From Candidatus Zixiibacteriota bacterium (lineage in GTDB: Bacteria > Zixibacteria > MSB-5A5 > GN15 > PGXB01), in contig JAUVBC010000028.1 in assembly GCA_030591405.1 (NCBI GenBank), positions 1 to 12,329 on the forward strand: a stretch of 12,329 nucleotides of DNA. Reading direction: 5' to 3'. Every line of letters starts with the position of its first letter. Within the stretch, counting starts at the first letter, position 1. This document shows positions 1 to 7,198 of the stretch, one piece after another. The notes beneath the pieces are model-generated. The model made no database searches. It saw nothing but the letters and a program-made list of their open reading frames with translations, and had not been told where the DNA came from. The position numbers and the translations under genes were made by a program.

Positions 1-2
1 GA

Positions 3-59
3 GATATAGAATCAAAAGACGATAAAAAGAAAAAGTTCGACGATCTCTTTGATAATTAA
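3..59 (+). CDS. C-terminal tail of an unidentified plus-strand protein (partial)
   Basis: From base 3 an open frame runs 18 codons to TAA at 57-59 and reads as a charged tail (DIESKDDKKKKFDDLFDN). The Asp/Lys-rich run followed by a short acidic-aromatic end is typical of the C-terminus of a soluble protein, but the family cannot be told from this piece. Its stop overlaps the stop of the convergent epimerase gene (bases 56-59, TTAA), a compact tail-to-tail arrangement that supports both being real. The 5' part lies outside the window. The alternative is chance, because 18 open codons alone is weak evidence. Confidence 0.45.
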   Translation, partial: DIESKDDKKKKFDDLFDN

Positions 60-1024
60 CCGATTTTTATCCCGCCGATAGGTGTCTCTGAATTTGTCTT
101 GTTGACAAACCAATCGACCGTATATTTTAAACCTTCTTTGAAGCCGACTTTCGGTTTGTAATTCAGATCGTTTTCCGCTTTGGAGATATCGGCAAAGGAA
201 TGCATGATGTCACCTTGTCTGGGCGGTTCATATACAGCTTTGGTATCGACCCCGATAATTTCTCTAAGGGCATCCAGCAGTGCATTAAGAGTAAACTGTC
301 CGCCGCAAGCGACATTATATACATTACCTGGTGCCGCCTCGGCAGTAGTGGCCAGTAGATTAACATCGACAGTGTTGTCAATATAAGTAAAATCACGAGA
401 TTGCTCACCATCGCCAAAAACGGTAGGTGATTGGCCCGATTCGAGGGCGGCGATAAATTTTGGAATAACAGCCGAGTATTCGGAATTAGGATCCTGTCGC
501 GGTCCAAAGATATTAAAATATCTCAGGCAAACTGTTTCCAGACCATACAGTTCATAATATACGCGGGCATATTCTTCATTAGCCATCTTGGTAACGGCAT
601 ATGGTGACAAAGGATGCCGCTTCATCTCTTCATGTTTCGGCAATACCGGGGTATCGCCATAAACCGAAGATGACGAGGCCATAACAATTCGTCTGACATG
701 AGCCTGACGAGCTGCCTCTAAAATATTAAGGGTGCCGTCAATGTTGACACTGTTTGAAGTCAAAGGATTGGAAATCGATCGTGGTACCGATGGTAATGCA
801 GCCTGGTGCAGAATATAGTCAATTCCCTCAACTGCTTCGTGAACTGTCCAGAAATCGCGGATATCGCCGTCGATCAGTTCGATCGAATCGAGAATATCAA
901 CAATATTTGATCTGAGTCCGGTTGAGAAATTATCAATAATTCTGACCTGCTCGCCGCGTTTTAGAAGTTCGTGTGCGATGTTGCTGCCGATAAAGCCGGC
1001 GCCGCCGGTAACCAGATATTTCAT
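56..1024 (-). CDS. NAD-dependent sugar-nucleotide epimerase (UDP-glucose/UDP-GlcNAc 4-epimerase-like)
   Basis: This 322-residue extended short-chain dehydrogenase/reductase is of normal length for GalE/WbpP-type epimerases. A Rossmann fold opens the protein with TGGAGFIGS (residues 6-14), and Asp31 is suited to bind the NAD ribose. The catalytic set is a Ser run at 117-120 plus Tyr142-x3-Lys146 (YAVTK). The stretch HQAALPSVPRS near residues 73-83 resembles the WbpP/TviC group, which epimerises UDP-GlcNAc or UDP-GalNAc at C4. The exact sugar is inferred, not proven; NDP-sugar dehydratase or UDP-glucuronate epimerase activity is possible. The ATG at 1024 has a GGAAGG ribosome site about 10 bases upstream. 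It lies 72 bases after the nucleotidyltransferase and is probably co-transcribed with it. A TATAAT on the minus strand at 1064-1059 could add an internal promoter, but no good -35 is visible. Likely cytosolic, feeding surface polysaccharide synthesis. Confidence 0.9.
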   Translation of the reverse strand: MKYLVTGGAGFIGSNIAHELLKRGEQVRIIDNFSTGLRSNIVDILDSIELIDGDIRDFWTVHEAVEGIDYILHQAALPSVPRSISNPLTSNSVNIDGTLNILEAARQAHVRRIVMASSSSVYGDTPVLPKHEEMKRHPLSPYAVTKMANEEYARVYYELYGLETVCLRYFNIFGPRQDPNSEYSAVIPKFIAALESGQSPTVFGDGEQSRDFTYIDNTVDVNLLATTAEAAPGNVYNVACGGQFTLNALLDALREIIGVDTKAVYEPPRQGDIMHSFADISKAENDLNYKPKVGFKEGLKYTVDWFVNKTNSETPIGGIKIG

Positions 1025-1096
1025 AATTAGTTATCCTTCCTTAAAATGCAATATATATATTATATCGGCAGTAGCAAGTAATTCTGAGCCTTCTGC

Positions 1097-1828
1097 CTAT
1101 AAAAATAGCTTAGGTTTTCGTTGAAATAGCTTGTCAGCCGCTTCCCAGTCTGCTGGCCGTCCGATATCAAACCAGCGGCCTTTGTATGGGTAAATTGACG
1201 GGTTTTCTCCCGCTTTTATTAGCTTGTTCACTAAATCCGGAAAATCAAATTTTCCGTTTGGGATAAATTTGATAATATCGCGATTAAATGCGTAAATACC
1301 CATCGATACCAGATAACGATGAATCGGTTTTTCATAATATTTAATGATTTTGTCATTTTCGGCCGAAATTACACCAAAATCGACTTTTACTGAGCGCTTG
1401 AAGGCGGCAACTGTCGCCGGAGCTTTGGCATCTAAATGAGCCTTGATAAAATCGGTAAAAGGTAGGTCGGTGAGAAGATCGCCGTTTAAAACCAGAAAAT
1501 TTTGATCCAGAGATTTGATCTTTTTTAAGGGAGCAGCTGTTCCGAGCGGTGTTTTTTCCAAAGCATATCTGATTTTCAGACCAAATTGTGAACCATCACC
1601 CAAAATAACCTTGATAAGTTCAGCCTGATAACCGACCGCCATAATTACTTCCTTTATGCCGGCTTTTGCCAATTGGCGCAGTAATATCTCAATTATCGGT
1701 TGTTCTCCAACCGGGAAAAGCGGTTTAGGTAGAATTTTAGTGTAAGGCTGGAGTCTTTTTCCTTTGCCGCCAGCCAGAATTACTGCCTGTTTTATTTTGG
1801 TCGAAGTTTTATTTAATCCATTTTTCAT
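1097..1828 (-). CDS. Sugar-phosphate nucleotidyltransferase (NDP-sugar pyrophosphorylase)
   Basis: This protein couples an NTP with a sugar 1-phosphate to form an NDP-sugar and pyrophosphate. With the ATG at 1828 it has 243 residues. The glycine-rich nucleotide-binding signature ILAGGKGKRLQPYTKILPKP begins about 13 residues in. The acceptor/metal motif LNGDLLTDLPF, an EKP motif and a C-terminal GRWFDIGRPADWEAA follow, as in the mannose-1-phosphate guanylyltransferase/HddC-like group. The usual G-x-G-T/S-R has Lys in the Thr/Ser place (GKGKR). The frame is open to a TTG at 1942, but those 38 extra residues are unlike the family, so the ATG at 1828 is preferred. Neither start has a clear Shine-Dalgarno site, so the start is uncertain. 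It is transcribed ahead of the epimerase as a probable two-gene unit for nucleotide-sugar supply. The substrate (mannose, glucose or heptose 1-phosphate) cannot be settled from the sequence. Confidence 0.85.
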   Translation of the reverse strand: MKNGLNKTSTKIKQAVILAGGKGKRLQPYTKILPKPLFPVGEQPIIEILLRQLAKAGIKEVIMAVGYQAELIKVILGDGSQFGLKIRYALEKTPLGTAAPLKKIKSLDQNFLVLNGDLLTDLPFTDFIKAHLDAKAPATVAAFKRSVKVDFGVISAENDKIIKYYEKPIHRYLVSMGIYAFNRDIIKFIPNGKFDFPDLVNKLIKAGENPSIYPYKGRWFDIGRPADWEAADKLFQRKPKLFL

Positions 1829-1950
1829 AAATATTGCAAAATATACGCTTGAATTTGGTTTTGACCTACTTTTTTTTGGAAAAAGTATAAATTTTCTTGT
1901 GTTCTGGTTTGTCTTAAGAGGTGCATCTGAGAACTCGGACAATTTTTATA

Positions 1951-1983
1951 TTGCCATTAATTTTCCCAAAATTTAGATTTGGG
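1951..1983 (+). promoter_or_regulatory. Candidate sigma70-type promoter for enolase with overlapping dyad
   Basis: TTGCCA at 1951-1956 (5 of 6 to the -35 consensus) is followed after 17 bases by TAGATT at 1974-1979 (4 of 6 to the -10 consensus), so transcription would start near 1986. A 6-bp inverted repeat, CCCAAA (1965-1970) and TTTGGG (1978-1983) with a 7-base spacer, overlaps the -10. It could be an operator or chance. A strong ribosome site AGGAAGG lies at 1998-2004, 8 bases before the enolase ATG. Confidence 0.4.
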
Positions 1984-2012
1984 CAAAATTTTAAAACAGG
2001 AAGGATGTATAG

Positions 2013-3308
2013 ATGTCTGATTTTGATTACATCGTGGCACGTCAGATTCTTGATTCGCGTGGAACACCAACAGTGGAAGTTGATGTCGTCCTCAGCGATG
2101 GCTCACTGGGCCGAGCAGCGGTACCGTCGGGGGCATCGACCGGCAGTTATGAGGCAGTGGAACTGCGTGACGGCGACAAAAAACAGTATTTTGGCAAGTC
2201 TGTTTTAAAAGCGGTCAAAAATGTGAATGAAAAAATCGCACCAGCGATTATTTCGAACGGTCTTGATCCTTATGATCAGGTCACGCTCGATAATTTTTTA
2301 ATCAAACTTGATGGGACCGAGAATAAAGGAAACCTGGGTGCCAATGCTATTCTTGGCGTTTCGCTGGCGACTCCGCGGGCGGCGGCTCAATCGGTTGGTA
2401 GGTATCTTTATGAATATATCGGTGGCGTAAATTGTAAATTGCTGCCTGTTCCGATGATGAATATTCTCAATGGCGGAAAACATGCGGACAATAATGTCGA
2501 TCTGCAGGAATTTATGATAATGCCTACCGGGGCGAAATCGTTCTCGGAAGCATTAAGGATGGGCGCCGAGATATTTGGTCACTTGAAAAAGGTTTTGAAA
2601 AAGAAGGGGTATAATACGTCCGTCGGCGATGAAGGCGGTTTTGCGCCTGACCTAAAATCAAACGAAGAAGCGCTTGAGATAATTATGAAGGCAATCGAAG
2701 CTTCGGGATATAAGGCGGGGAAAGATATTTTCCTTGCGCTTGATCCGGCCTCGACCGAGTTTTATGATAATAATAAGAAGATTTATGATCTCGCAGGGGA
2801 AGGCAAAAAACTACCGGTAGAAAAGATGATTGATTTTTATGCTGATTTAGTCAAAAAGTATCCAATTATATCAATCGAAGATGGTCTGGCCGAGGATGAT
2901 TGGGATGGCTGGAAGCTGATGACCGAAAAGCTTGGAAAGAAGATTCAGATTGTTGGTGATGATTTGTATGTAACCAATCCCAAACGACTGAAGCGTGGAA
3001 TTAAGGAGAAGTCATCAAATTCGATTTTGATAAAGCTCAATCAGATCGGGACTCTTACCGAGACACTCGATACAATAGAGATGGCCAAAAAAGCCGGTTT
3101 TACGGCGGTCGTGTCTCATCGTAGTGGTGAGACTGAAGACAGCACTATCTCTGACGTGGTCGTGGCGGCCGGGACCGGTCAGATCAAGACAGGATCGATT
3201 TGTCGCACTGACCGGATCTGCAAGTACAACCAGCTTCTTCGGATTGAGGAGTCAATTGGCCCCAAAGCGCAATTTCTTGGCAAGAAGGTGTTTTATAATC
3301 TGGATTGA
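2013..3308 (+). CDS. eno: Enolase (phosphopyruvate hydratase)
   Basis: Enolase converts 2-phosphoglycerate to phosphoenolpyruvate in glycolysis and the reverse in gluconeogenesis; it is cytosolic and Mg-dependent. The 431 residues match the family's normal length. The N-terminal domain starts with ARQILDSRGTPTVEVDV (Thr where Asn is usual in SRGNPT). The active-site loop SGASTGSYEA lies at 39-48. Catalytic acids are Glu166 (LQEF) and Glu207 (GDEGGF), the base is Lys341 (LIKLNQIGT), and the magnesium ligands are Asp244, Glu289 and Asp316. The signature SHRSGETEDSTISD starts at 368. Some normally conserved spots differ: SLATPRAAA for SLAVAKAAA, and VAAGTGQIKTGS for VATNAGQIKTGA. All catalytic residues are kept, so it should be active. 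The ATG has AGGAAGG 8 bases upstream. The gene ends with three in-frame stops in a row (TGA TGA TAA). It stands alone, divergent from the sugar-nucleotide pair and closed by the terminator at 3362-3392. Confidence 0.98.
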   Translation: MSDFDYIVARQILDSRGTPTVEVDVVLSDGSLGRAAVPSGASTGSYEAVELRDGDKKQYFGKSVLKAVKNVNEKIAPAIISNGLDPYDQVTLDNFLIKLDGTENKGNLGANAILGVSLATPRAAAQSVGRYLYEYIGGVNCKLLPVPMMNILNGGKHADNNVDLQEFMIMPTGAKSFSEALRMGAEIFGHLKKVLKKKGYNTSVGDEGGFAPDLKSNEEALEIIMKAIEASGYKAGKDIFLALDPASTEFYDNNKKIYDLAGEGKKLPVEKMIDFYADLVKKYPIISIEDGLAEDDWDGWKLMTEKLGKKIQIVGDDLYVTNPKRLKRGIKEKSSNSILIKLNQIGTLTETLDTIEMAKKAGFTAVVSHRSGETEDSTISDVVVAAGTGQIKTGSICRTDRICKYNQLLRIEESIGPKAQFLGKKVFYNLD

Positions 3309-3361
3309 TGATAATTCATTCGTTTTCAAATAATCTGTATATACAAAATAGCAGATAAATC

Positions 3362-3392
3362 AAAAGCCCCGTCCTAAGACGGGGCTTTTTTT
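3362..3392. terminator. Bidirectional rho-independent terminator between eno and the histone-like gene
   Basis: A perfect 12-bp stem (AAAAGCCCCGTC at 3362-3373 with GACGGGGCTTTT at 3378-3389) has a 4-base loop, CTAA. On the plus strand T continues through 3392, making a 7-T tract after the GC-rich core, which suits termination of enolase. On the minus strand the A run becomes a short T run, so it can also stop the converging lysine-rich gene that ends at 3457. Its place between convergent genes fits a shared terminator. Confidence 0.93.
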
Positions 3393-3456
3393 AGGGAAGT
3401 TTCACTTAAACGATTCCCTATTTTTTCCCTTCCCTGGGAAACTTAAAAAACCAAGC

Positions 3457-3816
3457 TTACCGTTTTTTCTTCTTAGTGGTTTTTTTCTTGGTTACTTTTT
3501 TCTTGGCCGGTTTTTTCTTAGCAACCTTTTTCTTCTGAGCGGCTTTTTTCTTAACCACTTTTTTCTTGGCTGCTTTTTTCTTGACCGGACCTTTGGTCAG
3601 TCCCAGGGCGCTGATTTTACCACGCACTGATGCCAATGTACGTTTCATTTCTTTGGCTAGTTGGGAAGCTGCTTTGGTTTTGTAGCCAACTTTTAAGGCT
3701 GAAATCTCTGCTTTTGTCCAGGCTTTGCCTACCGCAGATTTTTTCTTAGTGGCTTTTTTCTTGACCACTTTCTTTTTTGGTTTCGCTTTGGCTTTCGCTT
3801 TTTTCTTTACTGCCAT
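3457..3816 (-). CDS. Histone H1-like lysine-rich protein with central Myb/SANT-like HTH domain
   Basis: This 119-residue protein has 49 lysines and is very basic. Residues 1-31 and 75-119 are low-complexity tails of KKK triplets separated mostly by Ala/Val/Pro/Thr pairs, a near 5-residue period like histone H1 tails and bacterial H1-like proteins. Between them, residues 33-74 form a compact domain: WTKAEISAL opens it, then a YKTKAASQLAKEM helix, then KRTLASVRGKISALGL. This W-T-x-x-E ... R-T-x-x-S-V-R-x-K ... L-G-L spacing is that of a Myb/SANT-like helix-turn-helix. It probably binds DNA and acts in nucleoid compaction; sequence-specific recognition by the central domain is an inference. The ATG at 3816 has a strong GGAGGAAAGG site upstream. 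It is a single gene converging on eno. It could instead act on RNA or ribosomes. No signal peptide or membrane segment is seen. Confidence 0.85.
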   Translation of the reverse strand: MAVKKKAKAKAKPKKKVVKKKATKKKSAVGKAWTKAEISALKVGYKTKAASQLAKEMKRTLASVRGKISALGLTKGPVKKKAAKKKVVKKKAAQKKKVAKKKPAKKKVTKKKTTKKKKR

Positions 3817-4157
3817 TGCTTTTCCTTTCCTCCATGAGGGTTTTAGGTTTGTTTTAGAATTAATTCCTTTTTATTCATATTAATAGTAGTACAATAATTT
3901 ATTCCGTATTCGCTGCCATCTATTTTTAACAAATTTGTATCATTCATACAATATTCAAACCTATTATAACACTCAATTACAAAGAGAATAGAAATGTTAA
4001 ATATTTCCTGCAAGAAAAAAATGACATAAAACTAAAATAAATTTACAGTACTGAGGATTGATTCAGCTTAAACGATTGTCTAATTAGTTGCCTGTATGAT
4101 GATATTTGAAAGATTAATAAGTCAAACGGTGCAAAATTATGAAAATTCGAATAAGAT
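3817..4157. other. AT-rich non-coding region between the histone-like gene and uvrA
   Basis: I see no convincing gene here: the only short open frames lack coding character and ribosome sites. It should hold the 5' leader and promoter of the lysine-rich gene on its left side and the 3' untranslated end of uvrA on its right. No clear hairpin terminator for uvrA is visible. An 11-base string CTTAAACGATT at 4067-4077 also occurs at 3405-3415 in the same orientation. Confidence 0.6.
3935..3971 (-). promoter_or_regulatory. Candidate extended -10 promoter and downstream dyad for the lysine-rich gene
   Basis: On the minus strand bases 3971-3963 read TGTTATAAT, a perfect extended -10 (TGnTATAAT); no good -35 is seen, as is common with extended -10 promoters. 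Transcription would start near 3956, giving a leader of about 140 bases before the ATG at 3816. Directly downstream lies a 6-bp inverted repeat, TTGTAT (3935-3940) and ATACAA (3946-3951) around a 5-base centre, in a position where a repressor could block initiation. Both calls rest on pattern only. Confidence 0.35.
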
Positions 4158-6986
4158 TTATTTGTTGTTCAGCTCTTTTAGCAGGACCTGTCCGGTGTAT
4201 GACTTTTTTACCTTTGCTACTTCTTCGGGAGTTCCGGCGGCAATTATCTCTCCTCCAGCATCGCCACCCTCGGGGCCGATATCAATGATATAATCGGCGG
4301 TTTTGATGACATCAAGATTATGCTCAATGACCAGGATGGTATTACCACGCTCGACCAGTTGATTAAGGACCTCAAGCAACATCTTGATATCCTCAAAATG
4401 CAGACCGGTGGTTGGTTCATCAAGAATATAAAAAGTTGAACCGGTAGCCGGTTTTGACAGCTCGGTCGAGAGTTTGATTCGTTGCGCCTCACCTCCCGAA
4501 AGAGTGGTGGCCTGCTGCCCGAGATGAATATATCCAAGTCCGACAGATTTTAGCGTCGCCATTTTTCGTTTGATCCTGGGAATATTCTCAAAAAACTTTA
4601 ATGCCTCTTCGACGGTCATATCAAGAATATCGGCAATAGATTTCCCTTTGTAGGTAACCTCGAGAGTGTCGCGATTAAATCTTCGACCTTTGCAGATTTC
4701 GCAGGGAACATAAACATCAGGAAGGAAGTGCATCTCAATTTTAATAATTCCGTCTCCCTGACATGCCTCACAGCGGCCGCCCTTGACATTAAATGAAAAT
4801 CGTCCCGGCAAATATCCCCGCATCTTTGATTCCGGAATTTGAGAGAAGAGATCACGGATATAAGTAAAGACACCTGTATATGTAGCCGGGTTAGATCGGG
4901 GGGTACGGCCGATTGGTGATTGGTCGATATCGATGACTTTGTCAATCAGTTCCATACCTGAGATGTTATCATAAGGAAGCGGAGCCTTGCGGGAGTTGTA
5001 AAATTTACGAGCAAGGATACGATATAAGGTTTCATTGATAAGGGTTGATTTGCCTGATCCGGAGAGACCGGTCACAACCGTAAAGACACCCATTGGAATT
5101 TTTACATCGACATTTTTTAGGTTGTTGCCGCGCGCACCTGTCAGCGTAATAAAATTGCCATTGAAAGTGCGTCGTTCCTTTGTAACTGGGATCCTTTTTC
5201 GGTTAGACAGATAGGCACCGGTGATTGAATTGCGGTTTCTTTTTATTTGTGCGGGAGTTCCGACGGCTACAATTTTCCCGCCCTCTTTCCCGGCTCCGGG
5301 ACCAAGATCGACAACGTAATCAGCCGATTCTATAGTTTCCCGATCATGCTCAACCACCAGTACGGTATTGCCCAGATCGCGAAGACCATGTAGCGTTTTC
5401 AGGAGTTTCTGATTATCATGCTGATGCAGCCCTATCGATGGTTCATCAAGAATATACATCACTCCCACCAGTCGGGAACCGATTTGTGTCGCCAGCCTGA
5501 TTCGTTGTGATTCGCCTCCGGACAAAGTTGCGGCAGAGCGACCGAGAGTCAAATAATTGAGACCGACATCATCCATAAATGAGAGCCGTTCCTTAATTTC
5601 TTTGATTATCTGACGCGCAATCAGTTCCTGCTTACGGGTTAATTTAATATTATCAAAAAACAGGCGAGCCTCTTTGATCGACATATCGGTGATCGAATCA
5701 ATCGTTTCCCGATTAATTATAACCGAGAGCGATTCCGGTTTGAGCCGTGCGCCTTTGCAGCTTGGGCAGGAAGATATTGACATGTACTGCTCGATCCATT
5801 GTCTGATACCGTTTGATTCTGTCTGTCGATAACGCCGTTCGAGATGCCTGATAACACCTTCAAATTTATTCGTATATTTCCCCGATCCACGGCCGTTGGA
5901 ATGTTCATAGTCAAAACTTATTTGCTCTCGACCGGAACCGTATAGAATAATTTTTTGAAGTTTAACCGGGAGTTTGTCGAATGGTTTCGAAAGTTTAAAA
6001 TCATAATGTTCGGCAACACCTTTGAGCATGTAACGATACCAGTTGGCATTATCCGATTTCCAGGGATGAATTGCACCCTGATTTAAAGGAATCGAGGGGT
6101 CAGGGATAACCAGAACAGGGTCAACTTCCATCTTTTGTCCCAATCCACCGCAGTCCTGACAGGCGCCATAAGGTGAATTAAAAGAGAACATGCGCGGCGA
6201 AGGTTCGTCATAGCTGATATTGCAGTGCAAGCAGGCCGATTGTTCCGAAAACAGCATATCCTTTTTCTTAATATTTATCAGTACTGTCCCGCCCGAAGTT
6301 TTCAAAGCGGTTTCAACCGAATCGGCCAGTCTTCGGACCGCACGCTTTTTGACAACCAGACGATCGACGACCGCCTCGATAGTATGCTTGACGTTTTTTT
6401 CCAGTGTGATTTCTGATTCCGTTTCGACAATTTCACCGTCAATTCGAAGTCTGACATAACCTTCACGGCGGGCATTGTCGATTATCTCCCGATGTTCGCC
6501 TTTTCTTCCTTGTACCAGTGGCGAAAGAACCATCAGACGGGTTGCCTCTTCAAATGAAAGCACCGAATCAACGATCTGTTCGACCGTTTGTCGGGTGATC
6601 GGTCGACCGCATTTGGTACAATGCTGGACACCGATCCGGGCAAACATCAGTCTCAGGTAATCATATATTTCGGTAACGGTGCCAACCGTAGAACGGGGGT
6701 TTTTGGCGGCTCCTTTTTGTTCGATAGAAATCGCCGGCGATAAACCATCGATAAAATCGATATCTGGTTTTTCCATCAATCCCAGAAACTGCCGGGCGTA
6801 GGACGATAATGATTCAACATACCGTCTCTGGCCCTCGGCATAAATAGTATCAAAAGCGAGCGATGATTTACCCGAACCGGAAAGTCCGGTTATCACGATT
6901 AGTTGGTTGCGGGGCAATTTCAGGTCTATATTTTTTAGGTTATGCTCCCGGGCACCCTTTATATGTATAAATTTAGATTCGGCCAT
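4158..6986 (-). CDS. uvrA: UvrABC excinuclease subunit A
   Basis: UvrA is the dimeric ATPase that scans DNA for bulky damage and loads UvrB in nucleotide excision repair. The 942 residues match the usual 940. Two ABC modules are complete: Walker A GLSGSGKSS at 34-42 and GLSGSGKST at 640-648, signatures LSGGESQR (near 488) and LSGGEAQR (near 829), and Walker B ILDEPS (512-517) and ILDEPT (854-859). Zinc-binding Cys pairs lie at 252/255 with 276/279 and at 739/742 with 762/765. A further CxxC at 123/126 and one at 407/410 are also seen, as in the family. The ATG at 6986 has a GAGGAG ribosome site just upstream. It is a single gene, divergent from the methyltransferase. No LexA-like box was recognised in the 212-base upstream gap, so damage control is not shown. 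A weak TATACT at 7018-7013 (minus strand) could be its -10. Confidence 0.98.
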   Translation of the reverse strand: MAESKFIHIKGAREHNLKNIDLKLPRNQLIVITGLSGSGKSSLAFDTIYAEGQRRYVESLSSYARQFLGLMEKPDIDFIDGLSPAISIEQKGAAKNPRSTVGTVTEIYDYLRLMFARIGVQHCTKCGRPITRQTVEQIVDSVLSFEEATRLMVLSPLVQGRKGEHREIIDNARREGYVRLRIDGEIVETESEITLEKNVKHTIEAVVDRLVVKKRAVRRLADSVETALKTSGGTVLINIKKKDMLFSEQSACLHCNISYDEPSPRMFSFNSPYGACQDCGGLGQKMEVDPVLVIPDPSIPLNQGAIHPWKSDNANWYRYMLKGVAEHYDFKLSKPFDKLPVKLQKIILYGSGREQISFDYEHSNGRGSGKYTNKFEGVIRHLERRYRQTESNGIRQWIEQYMSISSCPSCKGARLKPESLSVIINRETIDSITDMSIKEARLFFDNIKLTRKQELIARQIIKEIKERLSFMDDVGLNYLTLGRSAATLSGGESQRIRLATQIGSRLVGVMYILDEPSIGLHQHDNQKLLKTLHGLRDLGNTVLVVEHDRETIESADYVVDLGPGAGKEGGKIVAVGTPAQIKRNRNSITGAYLSNRKRIPVTKERRTFNGNFITLTGARGNNLKNVDVKIPMGVFTVVTGLSGSGKSTLINETLYRILARKFYNSRKAPLPYDNISGMELIDKVIDIDQSPIGRTPRSNPATYTGVFTYIRDLFSQIPESKMRGYLPGRFSFNVKGGRCEACQGDGIIKIEMHFLPDVYVPCEICKGRRFNRDTLEVTYKGKSIADILDMTVEEALKFFENIPRIKRKMATLKSVGLGYIHLGQQATTLSGGEAQRIKLSTELSKPATGSTFYILDEPTTGLHFEDIKMLLEVLNQLVERGNTILVIEHNLDVIKTADYIIDIGPEGGDAGGEIIAAGTPEEVAKVKKSYTGQVLLKELNNK

Positions 6987-7162
6987 ATCTCCTCAAAATT
7001 GTGTAACCTCGAAGTATAAACAATTCCTTAATCAATATTAGAACTATTTCATATATATTTAATTTTTTTACGGTATAAAATCACATATTGACTGTTTTTT
7101 CCCGATTTCCTCAAATTTATATTCCAAATTTTGCTTCGGTTAACAAAGGGAGTTATAAAGGC

Positions 7163-7191
7163 TTGACAATTTTGCTTTTTGATATTATTTA
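7163..7191 (+). promoter_or_regulatory. Candidate promoter of the methyltransferase gene, possibly leaderless
   Basis: A perfect TTGACA at 7163-7168 is followed after 17 bases by TATTTA at 7186-7191, a weak -10; TATTAT at 7183-7188 is closer to consensus but leaves only 14 bases of spacing. Transcription would then begin at about 7195-7199, on or just before the ATG at 7199, and no Shine-Dalgarno sequence precedes that ATG. Together these suggest a leaderless or very short-leader mRNA. Confidence 0.4.
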
Positions 7192-7198
7192 CTAAGCT

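Noticed and set aside
1829..1942. 38-residue N-terminal extension of the nucleotidyltransferase from a TTG start
   Set aside because: The extension is not like the family, has no ribosome site, and the conserved nucleotide-binding motif begins right after the ATG at 1828.
3399..3447. Second hairpin (AAGTTTC with GAAACTT) downstream of the lysine-rich gene
   Set aside because: The 7-bp arms are over 30 bases apart with no T tract at the right place; the strong hairpin at 3362-3392 explains termination.
3480..3600. CRISPR-like or tandem repeat array suggested by the regular TTTTTTCTT pattern
   Set aside because: The periodicity comes from KKK codons of the lysine-rich protein tail; repeats are 15 bases, imperfect and coding.
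4244..6660. Several 60 to 110 residue open frames on both strands inside uvrA
   Set aside because: All lie within the conserved uvrA frame, lack ribosome sites and show no family features.
7020..7198. Riboswitch upstream of the methyltransferase/ECF pair
   Set aside because: The stretch is AT-rich without conserved boxes known for cobalamin, thiamine or other vitamin riboswitches, and the promoter lies too close to the ATG for a leader.
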